A stretch of DNA of 64,000 nucleotides. It comes from Nocardia sputorum (lineage in GTDB: Bacteria; Actinomycetota; Actinomycetes; Mycobacteriales; Mycobacteriaceae). Below, one piece after another: positions 7,433 through 15,206 of this stretch. Below the pieces are notes generated by a model. That model was given only the letters and a program-made list of their open reading frames with translations, made no database searches and was not told the DNA's origin. The stretch covers positions 2,046,001-2,110,000 of the forward strand of contig NZ_AP026978.1 of the NCBI RefSeq assembly GCF_027924405.1. Direction: 5' to 3'. The number at the start of each line of letters is the position of its first letter. Positions within the stretch are counted from its first letter, which is position 1. The translations under genes were made by a program, and so were the position numbers.

Positions 7433-8898
7433 GGCGCCTAGTCACGATACTCGCGGTCATCTTCACGGTGATGATCGCGACGCCGACCGTGGCCTACGGC
7501 CAGACCTACGGATTCGACGAGACGTGCAACGAGATTCACGACACGCTCGACAACGTCGGCCTGCCCGGCATTTCACTCGGCGACGCCGCGTCCGCCGCGT
7601 GCAAGGCGGGCAACGCCGCCACGCATCCCGACCAGGCGGCGACGGCGGTCAAGGACAAGGCCTGGGATTCGACCTTCGGCAAGGTGGTCGATTCGCTGAT
7701 GAACGGTCTCGGCGAGGCCATCATCCTGGCGTTGACCTTCTGGATGAAGGTGCCCAACGAGGCGGCGAGCGATTCCGGTTCGCTGTTCACCAAGATCAAC
7801 GACTACACCTATCAAGCCCAGATCCTGTTGTTGATAGCGTCGGTGATCCTGTCCGGGGCGCGATTGGCCGAAGCCAGACGCGGGGCCGCGATGAACGAAG
7901 CGGCCGAATCGTTCCGGATGTTCACCCGCGTCGTGTTCAGTTCCTGGATGCTCGGTGCGGTGATCGTCGCGGGCACGCAGGCGTCGGACCGCTTCGCCGA
8001 GTGGATCATCGACGACTCGACCAACGGCAACGCCAAGGACCTGGCCGAGCTGATGGTGAAGACCAGCAAGTTGCAGGCGTTCTCGCCGGGCTTGGTGCTG
8101 ATCATCGCGATCGTCGGCCTGCTCGGCGCGCTCGCGCAGATCGTGCTCGCGATCGTCCGGCAAGGCCTGCTGGTGATCGCGGCCGGTGTGCTGCCGCTGG
8201 CGGCGGCGGCCTCCGGCATGAACATCGGCAAGCAGTCCTATCAGAAGCTCATCGGCTGGATCATCGCCTTCATGCTGTGGAAGCCGGTGGCTGCGATCGT
8301 GTACATGATCGCGTTCACCACAGCGGGCCACGTCGATTCGCTCACCCCCACCGGCGGCCTGCCGGACGGTGAGCAGGCCCAGCGCATGCTGGTCGCGATC
8401 GTGCTGCTGTGCAGCGTGGCCTTCGTGCTGCCCGCGCTCATGCGACTGGTCACTCCGGCTGTCGCGATCGTCGGCAGCGGCGGTTCCGGTTTCACCGCGG
8501 CCGGCGGCACGCTGGTGGGGGTCGCGGCCTTGGGCGCCATGGGCACCAAGGCGGTCGGCGTCAAGGACGCGGCGGCTCCCGGCAGGGCCGGCTATGTGAG
8601 CGGCAGCGGCACCGGCCCCCGTCCCGGCGGCGCGGGTGGACCACGCGGCGGTGGCGCACCTCGCCCGACGCCGCCGCGTGGCGGCGGCGGCCCCCAGGGC
8701 GGTGCGGCTCCGCGCGCCTCCGGACCCGCGGGCGCGGCCGGGGTAGCGTCCGGAGCGGCCAGGACGGCAGGCCGGATCGGCGCGGCGCGCGCCGCGAGCG
8801 GCGGGTTGAACCGGGCCGACCAAGCCATGGGTGACGTCGCGGGCGATCGCTGGACGAACCGTTCACCCGACCTCGGGAGGAGCACCATTCCGCGATGA
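7426..8898 (+). CDS. VirB6/TrbL-like polytopic membrane protein
   Basis: About 490 residues. An N-terminal hydrophobic signal or helix (1-25, ending in VAYG) is followed by a soluble segment with two cysteines. Around 5-6 transmembrane helices then lie between about residues 100 and 360, for example YQAQILLLIASVILSGARLA and SPGLVLIIAIVGLLGALAQIV. The last 110 residues are a flexible Gly/Pro/Ala/Arg-rich tail. This layout matches TrbL/VirB6-type inner-membrane channel components. ATG 7426 and GTG 7429 both overlap the preceding stop; the downstream gene starts within this gene's stop (ATGA). Confidence 0.8.
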   Translation: MVRRLVTILAVIFTVMIATPTVAYGQTYGFDETCNEIHDTLDNVGLPGISLGDAASAACKAGNAATHPDQAATAVKDKAWDSTFGKVVDSLMNGLGEAIILALTFWMKVPNEAASDSGSLFTKINDYTYQAQILLLIASVILSGARLAEARRGAAMNEAAESFRMFTRVVFSSWMLGAVIVAGTQASDRFAEWIIDDSTNGNAKDLAELMVKTSKLQAFSPGLVLIIAIVGLLGALAQIVLAIVRQGLLVIAAGVLPLAAAASGMNIGKQSYQKLIGWIIAFMLWKPVAAIVYMIAFTTAGHVDSLTPTGGLPDGEQAQRMLVAIVLLCSVAFVLPALMRLVTPAVAIVGSGGSGFTAAGGTLVGVAALGAMGTKAVGVKDAAAPGRAGYVSGSGTGPRPGGAGGPRGGGAPRPTPPRGGGGPQGGAAPRASGPAGAAGVASGAARTAGRIGAARAASGGLNRADQAMGDVAGDRWTNRSPDLGRSTIPR

Positions 8899-10385
8899 CA
8901 CTCACCGACACCTACGAGCGGCGCTCGTACGGGCTTTGGCAGAAGCCGCGCAGCGCAGGTCTTTTCGGCCTGCGCTGGGAGGAGACCGTGCTCGGCTTCG
9001 CGGTCGTGATCACGGCGCTGATCACCGCGATGGTCGGCGGCTTCCAGTGGGGTGCGATCGTCGGCGGCGTCGGTGTCGTCGTGATGGTCCCGCTGGTGTG
9101 GCGGACCGGAGGTCGTTCGGGCTACGAGACGGGATTGATGATGTTCAACTGGATGCGCTCACGCAGTCGTGGCGAGCACGTGTACCGCGGTGGCCGCTTC
9201 TCCCGGATTCCCGGCGGCGTGACCCGTCTGCCCGGGCTGCTGGCGCCCTCCAAGCTGTATGAGGGCATCGACGCGGGCGGCTACAGCTTCGGCATGATCC
9301 ACCTGCCGCAGTTCGCCCAGTACACGGTGGTGCTGCGTGCCTGGCCGCAAGGCCACGAGGCGGTGGACCAGCCGGTGATCGATCGGTGGGTCTCGGCGTG
9401 GGGCACCTTCCTCGCCTCGGTCGGCCAGACCAGCGACATCGTGGCCGTGGTGCCGGTCATCGACACCGTGCCGGAGACCGGAAACCGCTTGCTCACCGAG
9501 GTTTCCACGATCACCAGGCCGGAGGCGCCGGAACTGGCCCAGCAGGTGATGTACGAGCTGGCCACCGAACTGCCGCAGGAGCGGGTGCAGTTGCTGCCGC
9601 GGGTGGCGATCACGTTCAAGGCCACCACCGCCGAGCGCCGCAAGAATCCGGCGGAAGAGGCCGTCGAGATCGGCCGTCGCCTGCCCGGAATCTGCGCCGC
9701 GCTGGCCGAGGCCGGTGTGCGCGCCCAGCCGATGTCGGCCGACGAGGTGATCGCTTTCATCCGCCGCAGTTACGATCCCGCCTCGCAGGCCGACCTGGAA
9801 GTGGCCGCGGGCGAACCGGAAGGGCACGGCCTGGACTGGGCGGACGCGGGCCCGGTGTCCCACGACGAGAAGTGGGATCATCTGGTGCACGACGGTGGCC
9901 GGTCGGTCACCTGGGAGATGGACGCCGCTCCGGAGGGCGCGGTCGACGAACGGGTGCTGCAGCGGCTGCTCGCGCCGAATCCCGAAGTACCACGCAAACG
10001 TATCGCGATCGTGTACCGTCCGCACTCAGCCGCCGACGCCGCAGAAATCGTCGACGACGATTTCAAGAACGCGTTGGTGGCCCAGCAGAGCGAACGAGGG
10101 GTCGTGTCCGCGGCGGCGACGCTGCGGGTGGGCGCGACCCAGCAGGCCCGCGAAGAGCAGGCCCGGGGTCACGGTGTGACCCGCTTCGGGGCGCTGGTGA
10201 CCATCACCGAGCCCCTGCGCGGTGACCTGCCGCGTATCGAAGCCATCACGCGCGACCTGTCGACCCAGGCGCGCTTGAAGATTCGGCGGTGCTACCGCTA
10301 CCAGGCGGCGGCCTTCGCGGCCTCCCTCGGTTGCGGGGTGATCCTGCCGGAACACGCGACTATTCCGAAGGCACTGGCGGGGTGA
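8895..10385 (+). CDS. SCO6880-family type IV secretion protein (PrgI/VirB3-like N-terminus)
   Basis: About 496 residues, matching the actinobacterial SCO6880 family by its order of features: a short basic N-terminus, two transmembrane helices (about 31-50 and 52-68) in a PrgI/VirB3-like arrangement, and a large cytoplasmic region ending in a conserved RRCYRYQAAAFAASLGCG segment. In other bacteria VirB3-like proteins work with VirB4, and here the VirB4-like ATPase follows 7 nt downstream. The protein probably anchors the ATPase to the membrane channel. The start overlaps the VirB6-like gene by 4 nt. Confidence 0.85.
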   Translation: MTLTDTYERRSYGLWQKPRSAGLFGLRWEETVLGFAVVITALITAMVGGFQWGAIVGGVGVVVMVPLVWRTGGRSGYETGLMMFNWMRSRSRGEHVYRGGRFSRIPGGVTRLPGLLAPSKLYEGIDAGGYSFGMIHLPQFAQYTVVLRAWPQGHEAVDQPVIDRWVSAWGTFLASVGQTSDIVAVVPVIDTVPETGNRLLTEVSTITRPEAPELAQQVMYELATELPQERVQLLPRVAITFKATTAERRKNPAEEAVEIGRRLPGICAALAEAGVRAQPMSADEVIAFIRRSYDPASQADLEVAAGEPEGHGLDWADAGPVSHDEKWDHLVHDGGRSVTWEMDAAPEGAVDERVLQRLLAPNPEVPRKRIAIVYRPHSAADAAEIVDDDFKNALVAQQSERGVVSAAATLRVGATQQAREEQARGHGVTRFGALVTITEPLRGDLPRIEAITRDLSTQARLKIRRCYRYQAAAFAASLGCGVILPEHATIPKALAG

Positions 10386-10392
10386 GCTATTC

Positions 10393-12537
10393 ATGGCACG
10401 GGACTACGAGCCACCCGTACGGGAACGGGACGAGGACGCACGCCGCAGGCGGCTCGAGCAGTCCGGCCGCGACGAGTGGGGACAGCGGCCGGAGCGCCGG
10501 CGCGCCACACGGGATTCGGCGCGGGTGAACGGCGAGGACCGGCGCGGCGTCGACACGTCCGACCGGCGCTCGGCCGAGCGGCGTGGGCGGCCGGGCACGG
10601 GCCGGTCCGACGGCGTCCACGCCGACCGCGGGCACGCCGAACGTCCCCGCGGCGAGCGGAACTCGCGCATGTCCCGGGACGCGGTCACCGAGCGCATCGC
10701 CGCGCGGCCGGAACGCAACGGGGCCAGGAACGGGCGCGTGGCACGGCCCGCGAAGGTGGACTACACCGCCGACCGCGCCATGGGCACCCCGTACACGGAC
10801 AAGGCGGCCCGCCGCGCGAAAGCGAAGGCAGATCGGCGCAAACAGTCCGGCCCGCCGCTGCTCGACGACGCCACCCGCGCCAAGCTGGAGATGATCGCCC
10901 GCGAGGGCAGTGGTCTGCGGGCGGCGTTCGCCCAGTTCCGGGTCCGCACCGACGACATCCGCCGCCGCAACTACGCGGCGCGCGCGGAGCAGACGATCGA
11001 GGACGGATTCGATCGCAGCACAGCGCAACTCACCGACCGCGGCTACGCGGGACCGGGAGGCGGCCGGATGAACGTCGTCGGCCGCCCGGTCGAGTACCGC
11101 GCCACCACCGCCCAGGTCGCCGGCCTGTGGCCCTGGTCGGTCGGCGCGGGCGCGCCGCTGATCGGCACGCCCCTCGGCTCGCACCTGCACACCGGTGCGC
11201 CGGTCTGCTTCGACCCGATGAACTGGTTCATGCGCGGCAGTTTCATCACCGCGCCCAGCTTGTTCGTGCTCGGCCTCAACGGTTTCGGCAAGTCCTCGCT
11301 GGTTCGCCGGATCGTGCTGGGCGGCATCGCGCAGGGGATCACGCCGTTGATCCTCGCCGACGTCAAGCCCGACTACCGGAAGATGGTCGAGCTGGTCGGC
11401 GGGCAGGTGATCGACCTCGGATACGGGCACGGCAAACTCAACCCGCTCGCGGCGGGGGTGCTCGGCGCGGTGGTCCCGCGGCTGGAAGAGTTCCCGGCCT
11501 TGCAACTGCAGGTGTTGCAGGACTTGCGAGCCCGGCAGGTGACCCTGATCGCGGGCCTGGTCGAACTGGTACGCGGTGACCGGGTGCGCGACTACGAGGA
11601 GACACTGATCTCCACGGCCCTGCGCATCCTGTACCGGCCGGGCAGCGGCTACACACCGGACAAACCGCCGATCATGGAGAACCTGCTCGAGGTGATCGTC
11701 GGCGGCGGTGAGGAATTGATGCTGGACGCGGGCGCCGACGACGTCGCGGAGTACCAGGAGGCGATCAAGGGCCTGCGCCGCTCCCTACGCGCGCTCACCC
11801 AGGGTCCGTTCGGCGCGGTCTTCAACGGACAGACCACCGTGCCGATCGACACCAGCGCGGTCGCGGTGTGCATGGACGTCTCGCACATCCCGACCGGCGA
11901 CAAGAAGCTCAAGGCCGCGGTCATGCTGGCCTGCTGGGCCGACGGGTTCGCCTCGGTCGAAGCCGCGCACGTGCTCGCCGACGCGAAGCTCGGCCCGCAA
12001 CGCTACTTCCAGGTGGTGATGGACGAGCTGTGGCAGGTGCTCGGCCTCGGTGACTTCATGGTCGACCGCGTCGACGAACTCACCCGATTGCAGCGCGGCA
12101 TCGCGACCGCGCTGATCATGATCAGCCACACCATCAAGGACCTGCAGGCGCTCGGTTCGGAAGCCGCCATCGCGAAGGCGCTCGGTTTCCTCGAGCGGGC
12201 GCGCGCCAAGATCTTCGGCGCGCTCCCGGCCGAGGAGATCAAACGGCTGGACAGCACGGTTCCGTTCACATCGGCCGAGGAGGAGATGGTGACCGGATGG
12301 TCCGCACCGCAAGCGCTGACCGGCGAGGCGCTCAAACCGGGACAGCAGCGGCCGTCGCCGCCGGGCACCGGCAAGTTCCTGCTGAAGATCGGCGAGGATC
12401 GTCGCCCCGGCATCCCGTTCCACATGGAATTCACGCTGTCGGAGAAGGAAAGCGGGATCCACGACACCAACCAGCGGTTCAGCGAGTTCACCGAATCGAC
12501 CTCGCGCGGAACGGATTCACCGGGGAGCGCCGCATGA
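10393..12537 (+). CDS. VirB4/TraC-family type IV secretion ATPase
   Basis: About 714 residues. The Walker A motif GLNGFGKSS has Lys300, and the Walker B-like VVMDELWQV has Asp544-Glu545, followed by a LIMISHTIKDL segment typical of VirB4/TraC/HerA ATPases. The protein would power substrate transfer or assembly at the inner membrane. The first 150 residues or so are an extremely Arg/Asp/Glu-rich, probably disordered extension that VirB4 proteins normally lack. It sits 7 nt after the SCO6880-like gene and overlaps the HTH gene by 4 nt. Confidence 0.9.
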   Translation: MARDYEPPVRERDEDARRRRLEQSGRDEWGQRPERRRATRDSARVNGEDRRGVDTSDRRSAERRGRPGTGRSDGVHADRGHAERPRGERNSRMSRDAVTERIAARPERNGARNGRVARPAKVDYTADRAMGTPYTDKAARRAKAKADRRKQSGPPLLDDATRAKLEMIAREGSGLRAAFAQFRVRTDDIRRRNYAARAEQTIEDGFDRSTAQLTDRGYAGPGGGRMNVVGRPVEYRATTAQVAGLWPWSVGAGAPLIGTPLGSHLHTGAPVCFDPMNWFMRGSFITAPSLFVLGLNGFGKSSLVRRIVLGGIAQGITPLILADVKPDYRKMVELVGGQVIDLGYGHGKLNPLAAGVLGAVVPRLEEFPALQLQVLQDLRARQVTLIAGLVELVRGDRVRDYEETLISTALRILYRPGSGYTPDKPPIMENLLEVIVGGGEELMLDAGADDVAEYQEAIKGLRRSLRALTQGPFGAVFNGQTTVPIDTSAVAVCMDVSHIPTGDKKLKAAVMLACWADGFASVEAAHVLADAKLGPQRYFQVVMDELWQVLGLGDFMVDRVDELTRLQRGIATALIMISHTIKDLQALGSEAAIAKALGFLERARAKIFGALPAEEIKRLDSTVPFTSAEEEMVTGWSAPQALTGEALKPGQQRPSPPGTGKFLLKIGEDRRPGIPFHMEFTLSEKESGIHDTNQRFSEFTESTSRGTDSPGSAA

Positions 12538-12842
12538 TGCCGCACCGGTCCTACCGTCGCGTCTCTCCGGAGGTGCGCCAAGCGGCGGTCGAACAGGTCA
12601 TCGCGCTGACCGGCAAGCTGCGTAGTGAATCGGAGGCCTGCCGCGTGGTCGCCGAGCAGATCGGCGTGCACACGAACTCGGTGCGGAACTGGGTGCGCGC
12701 GGCCGAAGGCCCCGGTCTGGAACGGATGGACGCGACCGCGCTGCGGCGCAAAGTCGCACTGCTGCAGCAGCAATTGGCGGCCGCCGCCGAGATGAACCGC
12801 ACGTTGGCCGACACCCTCAACGAAGCCCGGCGCCGGACGTGA
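12534..12842 (+). CDS. IS3 OrfA-like helix-turn-helix protein inside the secretion operon
   Basis: About 102 residues. The N-terminal 60 residues fit the transposase HTH_Tnp_1 pattern: YRRVSPEVRQAAVEQVIAL, then EACRVVAEQIGVHTNSVRNW. A leucine/glutamine-rich C-terminal helix (LRRKVALLQQQLAAAAEM) could form a coiled coil, as in IS3-family OrfA. There is no OrfB integrase, no inverted repeats and no target duplication, and the start overlaps the stop of the VirB4 gene (ATGA). It therefore looks like a domesticated DNA-binding protein of the operon rather than a live insertion sequence. A regulatory or DNA-docking role is inferred. Confidence 0.75.
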   Translation: MMPHRSYRRVSPEVRQAAVEQVIALTGKLRSESEACRVVAEQIGVHTNSVRNWVRAAEGPGLERMDATALRRKVALLQQQLAAAAEMNRTLADTLNEARRRT

Positions 12843-12879
12843 ATCACGGCTGCGCGCGGCACGATGCCGGAGTGCGGCG

Positions 12880-14544
12880 ATGAGCGGCAAATCGGTGTTG
12901 TGGACGGCGCTGGGCGCGGTGCTCGGCCTGATGACCATCGTGCTGGTCATCGTCATGCCCGCCGTGGACGACGCCTGCGAGGGCGGGTCCGTGCTCGGTT
13001 CGCAGTCGGCGCTCCCGCCGCTGGGCGGCTACCCGCCGGGTGATCGCCGCGCCGCCGCGACCGCCGGTTCCAGCGCGACCCAGACCAATCCGGCGGCGAC
13101 CGCCACCCCCTCGCTCGCCGCGGGAGCAGGCCCGCTGCGCCGCACCTTGCCGATGGCCACCGGAACCTTCACCGTGTCGGATACCTTCGGTTCGCGGGGC
13201 GGCGCCCACCGGGGCGTCGACTTGGCCGCGCCCGACGGCACGCCGATCTTCTCGGTATCCGACGGCCGTGTGGTCGCCGCCGGTCCGGCGTCCGGCTTCG
13301 GCAACTGGATCGTCGTCGATTCCGTGGACACCAACGGCCGTTCGTACTCGGCGGTCTACGGCCACATGTGGGATTCCGGCGTGCTCGTCCGCGCGGGCGA
13401 CACGGTGACGGCGGGGCAGCACATCGGCGCGGTCGGTTCGGCGGGGGAGTCCAGTGGCCCCCATCTGCATTTCGAGATCGTCCCGGGCGGCCGGTTCACC
13501 GGCGGGCGCCAGATCGACCCGCTGCCGTGGCTGGACGGCGCCCCGACCCCGGATGTCGGCGGTGCGCGCGCCTACTCCAGCGATCCGCGCTGCAGCCTCG
13601 GTTTCGGCACCGCCGGTGGCGCGCTGGCCGCGGGCAAGGTGCCGCAGGAACTGGAGATCTGGTACCGCCGGGCGGGTTCGATCTGTCCGCAGATCACGCC
13701 TTCGCTGCTGGCCGCGCAGGGCAGGCAGGAGTCCGGTTTCCGGCGCGGCGCCAGCTCCCCAGCCGGGGCCCAGGGCCTGGCGCAGTTTCTGCCGACCACC
13801 GCGGTGAGCATCAATCCCGACGACGGTCGACCGTATGTGATCGACGCCGACGGCAACGGCGTGGCCAGTGTGTGGGACGACGGTGACGCGATCATCGGTC
13901 AAGGGCGCTACATGTGCGCGATCGCGCACAAGATCCAGCGGTGGCAGGCCGAGGGCCGGGTGCAGGGCGACATCGTCGCGCTGACGTTGGCGGCCTACAA
14001 CGCGGGCGAGGGCGCGGTACTGGCCTCCGGCGGCATGCCGAACCAGGTTGCCGCACACTATGCCGAGACCCAGCCGTATGTGCGCAACATCCTCACGATG
14101 GAAGCGCAGTACCGGGCGCCGGGTTCGGTCGGCCGGTTCACGCCTGGGCAGGGGACGGCAGGTGACCAGATCGTCGAAGCCGCTCACGAATGGCTCGGCA
14201 CCCCGTACGTCTGGGGTGGTGGCGGGCCCCAAGGCCCGAGCGGCGGCGGACTGGACGGACCAGGCCTGACCGCGGCGGCGGTGTTCGCGGCGTCCTCCGG
14301 CACGGTGACGTTGCCACGCACGGCCGAACAGCAGTGGGAGGCGGGCACGGAAGTGCCGATGAGCAAGGCCCGGCCAGGGGATCTGGTGTTCAGCTCGTTC
14401 GGTCGGCGTGGACCAGCGCAGGTCGGCGTCTACGTGGGCAACGGGCGGATGATCCAGTCCGTGCCCGGGGCGGATGCCCGATCCGCCGGTGGTGTTTCGG
14501 AAGTCGCGGTTCCGGGGGACGGACGTGCGAGGAGGGTGCTGTGA
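12880..14544 (+). CDS. Three-domain cell-wall hydrolase (M23 + lytic transglycosylase + degenerate NlpC/P60)
   Basis: About 554 residues. A transmembrane helix at about 6-27 is followed by three modules. The M23 endopeptidase has its zinc motif intact (His110-xxx-Asp114, then His195-Leu-His197). The SLT lytic transglycosylase has Glu284 in QESGF followed by SSPAGAQGLAQFLP. The C-terminal NlpC/P60-like domain (about 430-550) has lost its catalytic residues: Gly460 sits where Cys is expected in LDGPGL, and Gln514 where His is expected in QVGVY. The protein probably opens peptidoglycan for the secretion channel, as VirB1-type enzymes do. The last domain more likely binds peptide stems or scaffolds. 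Confidence 0.9.
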   Translation: MSGKSVLWTALGAVLGLMTIVLVIVMPAVDDACEGGSVLGSQSALPPLGGYPPGDRRAAATAGSSATQTNPAATATPSLAAGAGPLRRTLPMATGTFTVSDTFGSRGGAHRGVDLAAPDGTPIFSVSDGRVVAAGPASGFGNWIVVDSVDTNGRSYSAVYGHMWDSGVLVRAGDTVTAGQHIGAVGSAGESSGPHLHFEIVPGGRFTGGRQIDPLPWLDGAPTPDVGGARAYSSDPRCSLGFGTAGGALAAGKVPQELEIWYRRAGSICPQITPSLLAAQGRQESGFRRGASSPAGAQGLAQFLPTTAVSINPDDGRPYVIDADGNGVASVWDDGDAIIGQGRYMCAIAHKIQRWQAEGRVQGDIVALTLAAYNAGEGAVLASGGMPNQVAAHYAETQPYVRNILTMEAQYRAPGSVGRFTPGQGTAGDQIVEAAHEWLGTPYVWGGGGPQGPSGGGLDGPGLTAAAVFAASSGTVTLPRTAEQQWEAGTEVPMSKARPGDLVFSSFGRRGPAQVGVYVGNGRMIQSVPGADARSAGGVSEVAVPGDGRARRVL

Positions 14545-15164
14545 GCGGTGACGGGCCCGAACACACGGCGGCAGGACTGCCGCGATGCCCCCGGGTGCGG
14601 CTAGCCTGGATGGATAGAGCGAATGCACGGGCGAAACTGGTGGTGATGCTGGTGGTGAGCGTCGCGGTGCTGGGTGCGGCCTGCGGCCGCGCGGACACGG
14701 GATCCGATGCGGCGCATTCGGCTACGTCCACAACCCGTTTGCTGGAGGGCGTGCCCGCCCCCGATCCGGTGACGCCCGACGGTGTCGCGGTCGCGGCGTT
14801 GCGGGAGATCTACAGCTGGCAACCCGCCACCGAGACCCAGGGTGCTTCCTTGAACAGGGCGCGAAAGTTTCTCGGCCCCAGCTTGATTCGTATGCTGGAT
14901 GCGGCGCCGACCGCGGTGGAGACGCCGAAGTCGACGCTGCAGTGGGCGGATTGGGCTCGGGAGGGGGTGCACGTGGAGGCATTCACGTTCGCGTCCGGGG
15001 AGAAGCCGCCGGCCCTCAGCGACCCGAACGTCCAGCAGTTCAAGATCGGGATCGAGCAGACCGTCGTCTATCCGAACGGACGCAAAGAGCCGCTGCCGCC
15101 CGCGACGGTGATCGCCACCGTCGTGCGCACGCCCGACGGCTGGCGGCTCGACGCATTCCGCTGA
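14541..15164 (+). CDS. Putative lipoprotein of the secretion operon
   Basis: About 207 residues from GTG 14541, which overlaps the previous stop (GTGA). An internal ATG at 14610 would give a more typical signal peptide (KLVVMLVVSVAVLGAAC), so the start is uncertain. The Cys after LGAA is a likely lipidation site. The mature part has VAVAALREIYSWQPATE and ends VVRTPDGWRLDAF, again an NTF2/VirB8-like flavour seen in other actinobacterial secreted accessory proteins. It lies between the wall hydrolase and the coupling ATPase, so it probably belongs to the envelope part of the machine. Confidence 0.7.
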   Translation: MSGDGPEHTAAGLPRCPRVRLAWMDRANARAKLVVMLVVSVAVLGAACGRADTGSDAAHSATSTTRLLEGVPAPDPVTPDGVAVAALREIYSWQPATETQGASLNRARKFLGPSLIRMLDAAPTAVETPKSTLQWADWAREGVHVEAFTFASGEKPPALSDPNVQQFKIGIEQTVVYPNGRKEPLPPATVIATVVRTPDGWRLDAFR

Positions 15165-15206
15165 CCACCCGCTTTCCGTACCGGACGGCCGACCCAGGAG
15201 GCACAC

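Noticed and set aside
12534-12842. A mobile insertion sequence
   Set aside because: No OrfB, no terminal inverted repeats or target duplication, and the gene overlaps VirB4 by 4 nt; treated as an operon gene.
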